In this document: piece by piece, positions 1 through 8,573 of the stretch
Layout of the letters: each line of letters begins with the position of its first letter
Position numbering within the stretch: position 1 is the stretch's first letter
Source of the DNA: Streptomyces sp. NBC_01275
Lineage (GTDB): Bacteria; Actinomycetota; Actinomycetes; Streptomycetales; Streptomycetaceae
Assembly (NCBI RefSeq): GCF_026340655.1
Contig: NZ_JAPEOZ010000001.1
Coordinates: 9,486,001-9,550,000, forward strand
DNA length: 64,000 nt
Direction of reading: 5' to 3'
Position numbers and translations under genes: made by a program
Notes under the pieces: generated by a model
What the model was told of the DNA's origin: nothing
What the model saw: only the letters and a program-made list of their open reading frames with translations
Databases searched by the model: none

Positions 1-105
1 CGGTGTGGGTCGCCACCGGTGGCGGAGGGTGTTGGTGAAGTCCAGACAGACCCGCCCGCCGTCCCAGATCCACGTGTCGTCCGTTGCCACGCCTTCATTC
101 TGCAC
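1..105 (-). CDS. CGNR zinc-finger regulator, N-terminal end only (runs off the left edge)
   Basis: The 5' end of a minus-strand gene, read from a GTG at 103-105 (a second GTG at 88-90 is possible). The 35 visible residues include WIWDGGRVCLDFTNTLR, one substitution away from the start of the complete CGNR regulator at 62951-63571. That is the beginning of the ABATE domain, which in this family precedes a C-terminal CGNR zinc finger; members are taken to be DNA-binding regulators. The zinc finger lies outside the window, so intactness cannot be judged. A palindrome at 114-132 sits immediately upstream, as it does for the paralogue. Confidence 0.75.
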   Translation of the reverse strand, partial: MQNEGVATDDTWIWDGGRVCLDFTNTLRHRWRPTP

Positions 106-113
106 GTTAGGTT

Positions 114-132
114 TAACCCCCTAAGAGGGTTA
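114..132. promoter_or_regulatory. palindromic operator candidate upstream of the CGNR gene
   Basis: TAACCC and GGGTTA arms flank CCTAAGA. The core AACC-N3-TAA-N3-GGTT is the same as the perfect palindrome at 63580-63596, which has the same position relative to the paralogous CGNR gene. It lies between the CGNR start (105) and the hydrolase start (156), so it could act on both divergent genes. Autoregulation by the CGNR protein is inferred. Confidence 0.5.
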
Positions 133-155
133 GTTCATGCCGGGGAGGCGCATCC

Positions 156-1028
156 ATGGGACAGCCCACTGTGACCACAGGCGTGACGCAGGTGGACGGG
201 GTCCGCCTGCACTACCTCCGAGCGGGATCCGGTCCTCTGCTCGTCCTGCTCCACGGCTGGCCGCAGACCTCCGACTGCTGGCAGCCGGTGCTGGCGGAGC
301 TTGCCGCCGACCACACCGTTGTGGCACCCGACCTGCGTGGCTACGGCCTGAGCGACAAGCCCTCGACCGGATACGACAAACGGCGGATGGCCGCCGACAT
401 AGCGGGCCTCGTCGAAGCACTCGGCTTCGAGACGACCGCCGTCGTGGGTCACGACCGGGGCGCCCGCGTGGGGCACCGCTGGGCTCTGGACCGCCCCGAG
501 CAGGTGGAACGGCTGGCTGTGCTCGACATCGTGCCGACCCGGGAGATGTTCCGCCGGCTGGACGCCTCGCTCGCCTCCGGGTACTGGCACTGGCTGTTCC
601 AGATGCAGCCCGACCTTCCCGAGCGGCTCGTGGGGCACGACGTACGCGGGTATCTCGAGTACTTCTTCGAGCGGTGGACCTATAACCGGCACGGGCTGAC
701 ACCCGAAGCGGTCGACGGATATGTCCGAGCCTTTTCCCGCCCGGGTGCGATGCGCGCGAGTTTCGACGACTACCGCGCCATGGAGCAGGACGTCGCCCTC
801 GACGACATCGACGCCGCCGAGGGCCGCCGCCTCACCATGCCGGTACTGGCGCTCTGGGGTTCCGCAGGGCTGCCCTCCCGCCTGCCGACGCTGGAGATCT
901 GGCGCGACTACGCGGACGACGTCACCGGAGCGGAAATCCCGGAGTGCGGCCACTTCATCCCGGAAGAGCAACCGGAGGCGCTGCTGGGCCATTTGCGGTC
1001 GTTCCTGGCCGACGAGGCGAGTCGGTGA
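156..1028 (+). CDS. alpha/beta hydrolase of the haloacetate (fluoroacetate) dehalogenase type
   Basis: A 290-residue cytoplasmic alpha/beta hydrolase. It has the oxyanion motif HGWPQT (residues 33-38), a GHDRGARVGHRWALD nucleophile loop with Asp100 where esterases have Ser, the acid Asp124 in LAVLDIVPT, and His266 in ECGHFIPEEQP. The WHW at 144-146 matches the halide-binding His-Trp pair of fluoroacetate dehalogenases, and Arg101 and Arg104 match the carboxylate-binding arginines. The expected reaction is hydrolytic dehalogenation of a 2-haloacid; an epoxide hydrolase is the main alternative. The ATG at 156 follows a GGGGAGG site. It is divergent from the CGNR gene and ends before a strong hairpin. 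Confidence 0.8.
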   Translation: MGQPTVTTGVTQVDGVRLHYLRAGSGPLLVLLHGWPQTSDCWQPVLAELAADHTVVAPDLRGYGLSDKPSTGYDKRRMAADIAGLVEALGFETTAVVGHDRGARVGHRWALDRPEQVERLAVLDIVPTREMFRRLDASLASGYWHWLFQMQPDLPERLVGHDVRGYLEYFFERWTYNRHGLTPEAVDGYVRAFSRPGAMRASFDDYRAMEQDVALDDIDAAEGRRLTMPVLALWGSAGLPSRLPTLEIWRDYADDVTGAEIPECGHFIPEEQPEALLGHLRSFLADEASR

Positions 1029-1116
1029 CCCTGCCATCGTGACGGGAGCGGCGCCCCTGCGGGTCCACAGTCTCACTGGCCGGCCGGGGCAAGTCGTCCG
1101 AGCAGCCTCCCGGACC

Positions 1117-1156
1117 GAGGGGGCGGCCCAGTTGCTTCCGGTTGGGCCGCCCCTCA
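1117..1156. terminator. bidirectional terminator hairpin
   Basis: Arms GGGGCGGCCCA (1120-1130) and TGGGCCGCCCC (1143-1153) are perfectly complementary around a 12-nt loop, and pairing extends outward to GAG/CTC. It lies between convergent genes ending at 1028 and 1258, so it can serve both. Confidence 0.7.
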
Positions 1157-1257
1157 GTCAGATCCTGGCCGAGACCGGGACACCCGCCGAAGCGTCCCCG
1201 CGGCCGCGCTGTCGGATAGGCGCTGCCTGGGCATCCAGGTTCGGCGCGCGGTGAATC

Positions 1258-2724
1258 TCAGGAAGCCGCGACGTGGGCAGCGCGCAAGGAGACTTTGTCG
1301 ATCTTCCCGACCGCGTTCTTCGCTATGGCCTCCACCACGAAGAACTCGGTCGGACGCTTGAAGCCGGTGAGGCTGCGCGCACAGAGCTCCCGCAGCGCCG
1401 TCGGATCGACGGCCACGCCTGGTCGCGGCTGTATGTAGGCCACGACCACCTCTCCCCACTTCTCGTCGGGTACGCCGATCACGGCGGCTTCGAGCACCGA
1501 CGGGTCGCCTGTGAGGACGTCCTCGATTTCCTTGGGGTAGATGTTCTCCCCACCGCGGATGATCATGTCCTTCGAGCGCCCGACCAGGGTCAGATAGCCC
1601 TCGGCGTCGAGGTGACCCACATCGCCCGTGTGCAACCAGCCGTCGACGATGACTCTGGCCGTTTCCTCGGGGCGGCCGAGATAGCCGCGCATGACGTTGG
1701 GGCCCTTCACGAGGACCTCACCGTCCGTGCCCGGCCCCACCTCGGAACCTTCGGCGTCGACGATCCGAATCTCCTGGCCGGGGAAGGGAAGTCCCACGGT
1801 GCCGGCACGTCGCGGGCCCGCGACGGGGTTGATGGTGGACCCGCAGGTTCCTTCGGACAGGCCGTACCCCTCGACAAGAGGGAACCCGTACCGGGCTTCG
1901 AACCGGTTCAGCAGCTCGGTGGAGGCAGGTGCGGCGCCACAGACTCCGAACCTCAGCGACGATGTGTCGGGCCGCACGTCGTCCGGGAGCGCAGCGAGCA
2001 TGCCGTAGATCGTCGGCACGGCGCTGAAGAAGGTGGGGCGCTCCTGCTCGACGAGGTCGAAGAAGCTGTGTGGGTCGAACCGGCGGCCCGCGATGACGAC
2101 GCTCGCCCCCGCGAGAAGAGGGGTGAGAATGCTGACCACGATGCCGTTGACGTGGAAGAGCGGCAGGATCAGCAGGCACCGGTCGGCGGGCCCGATGTCC
2201 AGGGACAGGCGGCCCATCTCCGTCATGGCGTCGATGTTGGCGTGGTCCAGCATCACGCCCTTGGGCATCCCGGTGGTGCCGCTGGTGTATATGAGAAGAG
2301 CCAGCGCGGACGAGTCCACATGCGGTGCGTGATCCGAACTCGCCCCTTCCTTGTACAGTGCGCCGACGGCGAGTAGGGCAGTACCGTCCGTGACGGGCGC
2401 CTCGCGGTCTTCGACCACCAGCAGACGCGCACCGGAGTCCTTGACCTGTCGGTCCACCTCGACGTCGGTCATGCTCGGGTTGACCGGCGTGATGGTGGCG
2501 CCGATCCGCCAGGCGGCGAACAACAGCAGCACGAACTCGATGCGGTTCGTCAGCTTGAGGGCCACGACATCACCGGGACCGACGCCGAGGTCCTGGAGCT
2601 GACGCGCTGCCGCACGGACGCGGTCCAGCAACTGAGTGTTGGTGAGTGACTGGCGCCCGTCCGAGACCGCTGCCCCATCGGGGTCGAGAGCGGCGCGACG
2701 GTCGGGCAGTGAAGCGAAGTTCAT
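1258..2724 (-). CDS. AMP-forming acyl-CoA ligase (class I adenylate-forming enzyme)
   Basis: A 488-residue ligase that would activate a carboxylic acid to its CoA thioester via an acyl-adenylate. Motifs in order: the P-loop YTSGTTGMPKG near residue 150, the A5-like GYGLSEGTCG, the GWLHTGDVG Asp that binds ribose, and RSKDMIIRGGENIYPKEIE with the C-terminal catalytic lysine in NAVGKIDK. The length is normal for medium- or short-chain acyl-CoA synthetases. The ATG at 2722-2724 fits the family N-terminus; the frame stays open further upstream, but that part is the shadow of the next gene. It is the last gene of a minus-strand operon with a hydrolase and an enoyl-CoA hydratase. The acid substrate cannot be read from the sequence. 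Confidence 0.88.
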   Translation of the reverse strand: MNFASLPDRRAALDPDGAAVSDGRQSLTNTQLLDRVRAAARQLQDLGVGPGDVVALKLTNRIEFVLLLFAAWRIGATITPVNPSMTDVEVDRQVKDSGARLLVVEDREAPVTDGTALLAVGALYKEGASSDHAPHVDSSALALLIYTSGTTGMPKGVMLDHANIDAMTEMGRLSLDIGPADRCLLILPLFHVNGIVVSILTPLLAGASVVIAGRRFDPHSFFDLVEQERPTFFSAVPTIYGMLAALPDDVRPDTSSLRFGVCGAAPASTELLNRFEARYGFPLVEGYGLSEGTCGSTINPVAGPRRAGTVGLPFPGQEIRIVDAEGSEVGPGTDGEVLVKGPNVMRGYLGRPEETARVIVDGWLHTGDVGHLDAEGYLTLVGRSKDMIIRGGENIYPKEIEDVLTGDPSVLEAAVIGVPDEKWGEVVVAYIQPRPGVAVDPTALRELCARSLTGFKRPTEFFVVEAIAKNAVGKIDKVSLRAAHVAAS

Positions 2725-2759
2725 GGCGGGCGTACCTGTCTCGGTGTTGTGCGATCCGG

Positions 2760-3680
2760 TCAAGGAGTCGATGCCGGCGCGGGGTGCAGCTGCCGGGTGA
2801 GGAACTCGATCTGGTCGCGGACCAGGGCCTCGAAGGTCTCGCCGGTGTAGAAGTCGAAGTGGCCGGCGTCGTACCTCCTGATCTCTCCCCGGGGTGCGGT
2901 GCGCGCGTACCGGAGGGTCTGGGCGGGAGGCGTGACGGAGTCGGTGTTGCTGACGCAGAAGAGGATCGGCATGGCGACCTTCTTCGCCGCACGCCCGGGC
3001 CGGTAGGTGGCGATGGTCGGAATGACCCGTGCCGCCACCTCGTTGCGGAACGTCGTCCCCGCCGGTTGCAGCGCCTGGTATCCGGGCAGGGCGTCCGGAG
3101 CGTTCATGAGGGCCGGCGAACCGGGGGCGGAGGCGATGGGAACCATCGCGGGTGCCTTGCCGCGCACTCTGGCCGCCATGTCCCGAGCGAGCACGGGGGT
3201 CATTTTGAGCGAGGCGACCGGGCCGAGCGCGAGCGCGGAGGCGAGACCATCGGTGAACGGGCACTGGGACACGGCCGCGCGCAGTTCGGGATGCCGAGAG
3301 GCGACGGTGATGGCGTGGCCTCCGCCGAAGGAGCTGCCCCACACCGCGACGCGGGAGCGGTCGACGTCGGGGCGGGCCTTGACGTAGGCGATGGCGGCGT
3401 CCCAGTCGGCGAGCTGACGCTTGATCGACAGGAGCTGGCGCGGGTGGCCGCCGCTGTCGCCGAAGTGCCGGTAGGTGAAGGCCACGGCGGCGATGCCGGC
3501 CTGGGCGAAACGCTCGGCGAAGGCGTCCAGGCGCATCTCGCGGGTGGCGCCGAGGCCGTGCCCGAGGATGACGACGGGCGGGGAGGTGACGCCGGTCGGG
3601 AGGTAGAGCCATCCGGCACAGGTGCTGTCGCCGGAGGGGAAGGTGATGTCGTGGCGGGTGAAGGAGTGCGCGGTGGTCAT
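2760..3680 (-). CDS. alpha/beta hydrolase, dienelactone-hydrolase / acyl-peptidase-like
   Basis: A 306-residue serine hydrolase. GHGLGATREM gives the oxyanion strand, the nucleophile elbow is GSSFGG with Ser117, and the catalytic His is in DAGHFDFYTGE near the C-terminus. No signal peptide. It lies 35 bp upstream of the acyl-CoA ligase and only 7 bp downstream of the enoyl-CoA hydratase stop, so the three are probably co-transcribed. In that context it could open a lactone or hydrolyse an ester or thioester whose acid is then activated by the ligase; this role is inferred. Confidence 0.8.
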   Translation of the reverse strand: MTTAHSFTRHDITFPSGDSTCAGWLYLPTGVTSPPVVILGHGLGATREMRLDAFAERFAQAGIAAVAFTYRHFGDSGGHPRQLLSIKRQLADWDAAIAYVKARPDVDRSRVAVWGSSFGGGHAITVASRHPELRAAVSQCPFTDGLASALALGPVASLKMTPVLARDMAARVRGKAPAMVPIASAPGSPALMNAPDALPGYQALQPAGTTFRNEVAARVIPTIATYRPGRAAKKVAMPILFCVSNTDSVTPPAQTLRYARTAPRGEIRRYDAGHFDFYTGETFEALVRDQIEFLTRQLHPAPASTP

Positions 3681-3687
3681 CGTCTGC

Positions 3688-4662
3688 TCACCGCCGCGTC
3701 GTCTTCGTCGAGCGGTGCCCGGGCACGCTGCCCGAGGCGAGCGCCTGGCCGTAGGTGTCCGGGTTGTAGAGCGGGAGCTCGCCGGTTGCGTCCGTCGTCT
3801 TCATGTAGTCGAGCATCAGTTCCTGACCGTCCTTCGACATGACTCGGGTGAAGAACTCGGCGCGTTCGACGTGGAGTCCGTCCTCCAGGGGCATCGAGCC
3901 GCCGAGGTACACCGACCTCTTGGCGGCCGCGACCGACCCCTTCGACCGCCGCCCGAAGTGCTCCGCGAGTTCGACCGCCTGCGCGACGACCTTGTCCTGG
4001 GGCACGACCTTGTCGACCGCCCCGTTGGCGAGCGCCTCCGCGGGCGTGAACGGCTTGCCTTCGAGGATCGCGGCCAGGGACCGGTGGGTGCCGATCAGGC
4101 GGGTCAGCCGCTGGGTGCCGCCTCCGCCCGGGATGATGCCGAGGAGGATTTCGGGCTGGCCGATGAAGAAGTCCCCGTCGGCCATGACCCGAAGATCGCA
4201 GGCCCAGGCGAACTCGGCGCCGAGGCCGAGAGCCGAACCGTTGAGGGCGGCGACGAAGAGGACACCGCTGGCGTTCATCCGGAGGAAGGTCGTGTGCAGA
4301 CGCTCCAGTTGGAGGGCCCCGCGCATAGGGGTTCTGCGCATCACGGACCCGAGGAGACGGGACCGGTCCACGTGCTTGGCCATGCGCACGACGGCGGCGG
4401 CACCGCGTCGGCCGACCGTCGGGCTCGCGGCGCCCTCTTCCTGCAGCCACCGGACCGCGGCATGGCTGACGAACCGCTCGGGATGTGCCCCGGTGAAGAC
4501 GACGGCACGGATGCTCGGATCGCGGTCGACCCGGTTCACCAGCTTGTCCAGCTGCTGGGCGATGTCGAGGCCGAACAACTGGTGCGGGCCGCCGTCGACC
4601 CGGACGACGAGGATGGCTCCGCGGTCCTCGATCTCCAGATGACCCTTGTCTTTGTATGGCAT
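3688..4662 (-). CDS. enoyl-CoA hydratase/isomerase (crotonase superfamily)
   Basis: A 324-residue crotonase-fold protein. Both catalytic glutamates of the hydratases are in place: Glu150 in LGLGAEFAWACDLR and Glu171 in QPEILLGIIPGGGGTQRL, the second followed by the usual glycine-rich loop. The expected step is hydration of a 2-enoyl-CoA, or isomerisation, in a catabolic beta-oxidation-like pathway. The ATG at 4662 was chosen because GGGAG lies 8 nt upstream; the frame is open further upstream. First gene of the operon, divergent from the TetR gene at 4872, with a palindromic operator candidate between them. The N-terminal region is longer than in the shortest crotonases. Confidence 0.85.
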   Translation of the reverse strand: MPYKDKGHLEIEDRGAILVVRVDGGPHQLFGLDIAQQLDKLVNRVDRDPSIRAVVFTGAHPERFVSHAAVRWLQEEGAASPTVGRRGAAAVVRMAKHVDRSRLLGSVMRRTPMRGALQLERLHTTFLRMNASGVLFVAALNGSALGLGAEFAWACDLRVMADGDFFIGQPEILLGIIPGGGGTQRLTRLIGTHRSLAAILEGKPFTPAEALANGAVDKVVPQDKVVAQAVELAEHFGRRSKGSVAAAKRSVYLGGSMPLEDGLHVERAEFFTRVMSKDGQELMLDYMKTTDATGELPLYNPDTYGQALASGSVPGHRSTKTTRR

Positions 4663-4825
4663 GGATTCTGCTCCCGTGCTGGGTTCATGGGGGAGGGCAA
4701 AGCGGGTGAGGGAGGGGCTGCCGGCGCCAGGAGTCCGGGACAGTGCGTGAAGCCCGTCCGGGGAGCGCACCCGTGTCCAAAACGGCACGTCACTAGAGAT
4801 GTGTACTATTGCCGTGACGAGTTAG

Positions 4826-4838
4826 ATAACCAAGTTAT
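4826..4838. promoter_or_regulatory. TetR operator candidate ATAAC-N3-GTTAT (copy 1)
   Basis: The perfect palindrome ATAAC CAA GTTAT lies in the 209-bp gap between the divergent enoyl-CoA hydratase operon and the TetR gene. The same ATAAC-N3-GTTAT, followed by TT on the same side, occurs at 6510-6522 in front of the SDR gene. The shared sequence argues for one regulator, most simply the TetR protein encoded at 4872. Confidence 0.6.
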
Positions 4839-4871
4839 TTCAAGAGTGTCAATGGTGGAGGCGCGAGAGGC

Positions 4872-5555
4872 ATGGCAGGGCGGCCGAAACTCGATGACGC
4901 ACCGGAGCGGCTCGTGCGAGCCGCTGTCGGCCTGCTGGCCGAACAGGGGCCGTCGGCCATTAAGGCGCGTACGGTGGCGTCCGCGAGCGGGCTGTCGACG
5001 ATGGTCGTCTACGGCCACTTCGGTGGGATCCCCGAACTGATGCGCGCCGTCGCCGACCGCGGCTTCAGGGAGCTCGGCGCGGCGTTCGCCCAGGTGCCGG
5101 TGACGGATGATCCGATCGCGGATCTCTTCGCCATGGCTTTGACCTGCCGTCGAGTGGCCCACGAGAACCCTCACCTGTACGACCTGATGTTCGGCCTGTC
5201 CACTCGTGCGACGTACCGGCCGCTGTCGGACGCGGACCTTCGCTTGAGCGGACATTCGCCGGCCTTCCGGGATGCCCACGTCCATATCACCGCGGCATGT
5301 CAACGGCTCGTGGACTCGGGCAGGGCCGAGCGGCAGGAACCTGAAGTCATAGCCGCCCAGTTGTGGAGTCTGGTCCACGGGTACGTCACCCTTGAGCTGG
5401 CCGAGCACTTCGGCGAGTTCGAGGACCCCGTGGTGCAGGTGATGCTGCCGATGGGCGTGAACTTCTCTGTCGGTCTGGGCGACGAGCGGGAACGGGCCGA
5501 AGCCTCGCACGAGGCGGGCGCGCGCCTTTACGACTCGATCGTTCAAGGTCGGTGA
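4872..5555 (+). CDS. TetR family transcriptional regulator
   Basis: A 227-residue regulator. An N-terminal helix-turn-helix lies at about residues 25-50 (ARTVASASGLSTMVVYGHFGG) and an all-helical ligand domain with the WSLVHGYVTLEL segment typical of the TetR WHG-type C-terminal family. It is divergent from the hydratase-hydrolase-ligase operon and 48 bp from the SDR, which it faces convergently. The palindrome in its own promoter and in front of the SDR suggests it represses both, with an acyl-CoA or enone inducer (inferred). Confidence 0.87.
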   Translation: MAGRPKLDDAPERLVRAAVGLLAEQGPSAIKARTVASASGLSTMVVYGHFGGIPELMRAVADRGFRELGAAFAQVPVTDDPIADLFAMALTCRRVAHENPHLYDLMFGLSTRATYRPLSDADLRLSGHSPAFRDAHVHITAACQRLVDSGRAERQEPEVIAAQLWSLVHGYVTLELAEHFGEFEDPVVQVMLPMGVNFSVGLGDERERAEASHEAGARLYDSIVQGR

Positions 5556-5603
5556 AAGTCGGTAGGGCAGGTCGCTGTCCCGCGCGGGACCACCCATGTG
5601 CGG

Positions 5604-6500
5604 CTAGGGCGACTTGGTCTCCGCGGCAGAGGTACCGGTGCCCGGCGTGAGCTGGTCATGCCTCCCCAGCGCCGCGACCTCCCGTTCGAGGGACGGAACG
5701 GCACGGGCCGCGAAGCGCCTCGCCCATGGCCAGGCCAGTGGCGAATTCAGCGCTGCCTTGGCCCAGTTGGCCACGACGACCGCGCGCGGGACGTACACGC
5801 GGCTGCGGCGGCGCACGAGCCCGTCGACGATCGCGGCAGCCGCCCGGTCGCCACTCGTGGTGACATTGCCCGGGTAGGGAAGCCGGTTGCGCAGGCCCTG
5901 GAACGAGGGGAGGTCCGCCTCGGCACCCCGGACGAGGTCGGTGTCGATCCAGGAGGGGTGCACCAGGCCGACCGTGACGCCGAGGTGCGCCACCTCCTGG
6001 CGATAGGTCAGGGCGAGCAGCTCGGCCGCGGCCTTGCTGGCGCCATAGGAGGCCATCGCCGCCAGCGGCATGAAGGACAGCGCGGACGCCACGACCAGCA
6101 CGTGTCCCCGGCTGCGCTCCAGATGGGGCGTCACGTACTTGAGGGTCCGGAAGACACCGTTCAGATTGATGTCCAGGACCCGCTCGAACGACGCCTCGTC
6201 CGTCTGTCGCACGGTCCCGTACGCCACGACGCCGGCATTGGCGACGACGAGATCGATGCCGCCCATGACCCCCGCAGCCTCGTCGATCGCTGAACGCAGG
6301 ACGGCGCCGTCGCGCACATCGGCCTCACGCCAGGAAGCGGCGGGGCCCAGATCGCGGGCGAGGTCACGGAGCCGATCGGGCTCCAGTCCGATCAAGGTCA
6401 CCTGAGCGCCTCGGGCGATGGCCAGGCGGGCCACCTTCTCGCCGATGCCGCGCGCCGCTCCGGTGACAACCAGCTTTCTGCCCAGCAAGTCACGTTTCAT
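5604..6500 (-). CDS. short-chain dehydrogenase/reductase
   Basis: A 298-residue NAD(P)-dependent oxidoreductase of the classical SDR fold. The cofactor loop TGAARGIG is at residues 13-20, NAGV follows the fourth strand, and the catalytic Ser-Tyr-Lys set is in the SALSFMPLAAMASYGASK segment. It has a basic C-terminal extension of about 40 residues, as in SDRs that associate with membranes or act on lipophilic alcohols. It is convergent with TetR and preceded by the ATAAC-N3-GTTAT operator 10 bp before its ATG, a position where binding would block expression. Substrate unknown. Confidence 0.85.
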   Translation of the reverse strand: MKRDLLGRKLVVTGAARGIGEKVARLAIARGAQVTLIGLEPDRLRDLARDLGPAASWREADVRDGAVLRSAIDEAAGVMGGIDLVVANAGVVAYGTVRQTDEASFERVLDINLNGVFRTLKYVTPHLERSRGHVLVVASALSFMPLAAMASYGASKAAAELLALTYRQEVAHLGVTVGLVHPSWIDTDLVRGAEADLPSFQGLRNRLPYPGNVTTSGDRAAAAIVDGLVRRRSRVYVPRAVVVANWAKAALNSPLAWPWARRFAARAVPSLEREVAALGRHDQLTPGTGTSAAETKSP

Positions 6501-6509
6501 GGCCGCAAC

Positions 6510-6522
6510 ATAACTTCGTTAT
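6510..6522. promoter_or_regulatory. TetR operator candidate ATAAC-N3-GTTAT (copy 2)
   Basis: ATAAC TTC GTTAT, a perfect palindrome with the same arms as 4826-4838, lies 10 bp upstream of the SDR ATG and at the broken 5' edge of the SRPBCC remnant on the other strand. Confidence 0.6.
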
Positions 6523-6547
6523 TTATTGAGCGCAAGATGTCGCCTGT

Positions 6548-6811
6548 ATGAACTGTCGTCGCTCGCAGAACCCAACGGCGATCTGGCGGTTCACGTTGGA
6601 GCCGCAGGGCGGTGGCACTCTGCTGAGCGAATGGATGCAGATGGGGCCGGCCCGTTCGGGCCTCTCCTTCGCCATCGATCGCATGCCGGAGAAGGAGCAG
6701 AAGATCGTCTTCGTGCGCATGCGGGAGTTCGAGGCCAACATGACCATCACCCTCGAAGAGATCAAGAAGCTGGCCGAGAGGGCCCAGCCCGCGGGCGAGG
6801 CGAGGCTGTGA
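6548..6811 (+). pseudogene. SRPBCC-family protein, N-terminally truncated
   Basis: The 87 codons match the C-terminal half of SRPBCC (polyketide-cyclase / START-like) proteins: WRFTLEPQGGGTLLSEWMQMG, then the final amphipathic helix from PEKEQKIVFVRMREFEANM. The first 70-80 residues of such proteins are missing and the sequence begins abruptly at the SDR promoter, so it is probably a remnant even though an ATG at 6548 is available. Its TGA overlaps the ATG of the LLM gene (ATGA at 6808-6811 region), showing that the pair was an operon. Confidence 0.65.
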
Positions 6812-7872
6812 TGCGTACCTCCACCACGATCGAAGCTTCCGGGAGCGACTGGCGGGAGATCGTCGCCTATGTCACCGAGGCGGAGAAGCTCGGTCTCGAC
6901 ATCTGCTGGGTGGCGGAGGCGTGGGGCTCCGAGGCTCCCTCGCCGTTGGGCTACCTCGCGGCGAAGGCCGAGCGCATGCTCCTCGGATCCGGAATCATCC
7001 AACTCGGCACCCGCACGCCGATGGCCATCGCCCGCGCCGCGATCACACTGTCGCAGATCTCCCAGGGGCGCTTCCTTCTCGGACTGGGCCCCTCCGGGCC
7101 GTAGGTGATCGAGGGGCTGCATGGCGTGCCCTTCGTCCGGCCGCTGGTGCGGATGCGGGAGACCGTCGAGATCGTGCGGGAGGCCGCCGCGGGCGGCAAA
7201 GTCTCCTACTCAGGACAGGAGTTCCGGATTCCACTGCCGGGCGCGGAGGCGAAGCCCATGCGTCTGTCGATGCGTGCCGAGCATGACATTCCGGTCTACC
7301 TCGCCACTCTCTCGCCGAAGATGCTGCACCTGACCGGTGAGATCGCCGATGGGTGGCTGGGCACCAGTTTCGTGCCCGAGGGCGCCAAGGAGGCGTACTT
7401 CGACCACCTGGACCAGGGCCTGGCCGCCGCCGGTCGCGCCCGTGCCGACCTCGACATCTGCCAAGGTGCCGAGGTCGCCTTCGCGGACGACGAGGACGCG
7501 CTGAGCGCGATGGTGGCCGGACGCAAGAAGGAACTTGCCTTCAGCCTCGGCGGCATGGGTTCCGCGACCACGAACTTCTACAACAGCGCCTACAGCCGCC
7601 AGGGTTGGGCCGAGGTGGCGGCCGAAGTCCGGACACGTTGGCAGGCCGGGGACCGGGACGGCGCGGCCGGCTTGGTCACCGACGAAATGGTCCTGGCGAC
7701 CACTCTGATCGGAACCGAGGCCATGGTGCGCCAGCGGCTGCGTGTGTGGCGCGACGCCGGTGTGGACACCGTACGTTTTTATCCGGCCGGAGAGACTCTC
7801 GACGCTCGGCTCACCACTCTCGGCCGGGCCATCGACCTGGTCCGTGACATCGAGGACGAGGCGGCACGGTAG
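6811..7872 (+). pseudogene. LLM class flavin-dependent oxidoreductase, interrupted by one amber codon
   Basis: The luciferase-like monooxygenase / F420-dependent family is readable over 353 codons in a single frame. The start through GRFLLGLGPSGP is followed by TAG at 7102-7104, then VIEGLHGVPF and the rest to 7872. Family members have Gln at exactly this place (GPSGPQV), and CAG to TAG is a single transition. No frameshift or other stop was found, so the lesion looks recent. The enzyme would oxidise or reduce a substrate with FMN or F420. The C-terminal part alone (7105-7872) lacks the first strands of the TIM barrel and should not fold normally. Confidence 0.8.
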
Positions 7873-7922
7873 CGGCACGGCCGGGTGCAGTCGAGGAGTG
7901 CTGTTGCAGGCGTTGGTCGACG

Positions 7923-8561
7923 TCAACCGTGCGCGCTGACGCCGTTTGCCGCCAGGCCCGACACCAGCAGGGTGATCGTGTGGAACGTCCTGGCCAGGGC
8001 GTCCTCCCGGTCCGCCGCGGCGGCGATGATCTGGTTGCCCTCGCACAGGACGGCCAACAGCATCCGGGCGACGGTGGCGACCGGAACGTCCGGTTCCACG
8101 TCACCGCGTTCGGCCAGGACGGTCAAGAGCCGTTCAATCGGCGGCTGGGCCACCGTGTCGTTGATGTGCCGGTACTGCTCCACCAGCACCGAGGGCGCCT
8201 GGGCCATCAGCTCTCGATGCAGGGGATCGTCGATGGTCCGCCGCAAGAAGGCGTGCGTGAGGTTCGACACGGCGGCCAAGGCAGGCTCGCCCGGCGTCGC
8301 ACGGATCGCCTCGGACGCCGCGTCGGCGAGCGCTCCGACCCGCTGGAGCAGCTCCGTGTAGAGCTCGGCGAACATCGCCTTCTTGTCCGGAAAGTGGTGG
8401 TAGAAGGTGCCCTTGCTCACTTGCGCCGCCGTGGTGATGGCCTCGACCGACGTGTCCGCGAACCCGTTTTCGACGAAGAGTTTGCGCGCGGCCGCCACCA
8501 GGTCCGCCCGGGTCTGCTCCGCATACAGCTGTCGTCGGTTTGGCCCTCTCATGTTGACCAT
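7923..8561 (-). CDS. TetR family transcriptional regulator
   Basis: A 212-residue TetR repressor with the signature helix-turn-helix FADTSVEAITTAAQVSKGTF followed by YHHFPDKKAMFAEL (residues about 30-65). It is divergent from the saccharopine-dehydrogenase-like gene. A long hyphenated palindrome at 8574-8602 lies 13 bp upstream of its ATG, where it could control both genes. No ligand is evident. Confidence 0.88.
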   Translation of the reverse strand: MVNMRGPNRRQLYAEQTRADLVAAARKLFVENGFADTSVEAITTAAQVSKGTFYHHFPDKKAMFAELYTELLQRVGALADAASEAIRATPGEPALAAVSNLTHAFLRRTIDDPLHRELMAQAPSVLVEQYRHINDTVAQPPIERLLTVLAERGDVEPDVPVATVARMLLAVLCEGNQIIAAAADREDALARTFHTITLLVSGLAANGVSAHG

Positions 8562-8573
8562 CGTATATTCAAT

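Noticed and set aside
1258..3612. Apparent 784-residue minus-strand protein fusing a hydrolase-like region to the acyl-CoA ligase
   Set aside because: The first 290 residues are Arg/Pro-rich shadow sequence of the real hydrolase at 2760-3680; the ligase has its own ATG at 2724.
7102..7104. TAG as a recoded amino acid (pyrrolysine-like)
   Set aside because: No recoding machinery or stem-loop is seen; the position is Gln in the family, so a simple CAG-to-TAG mutation is enough.
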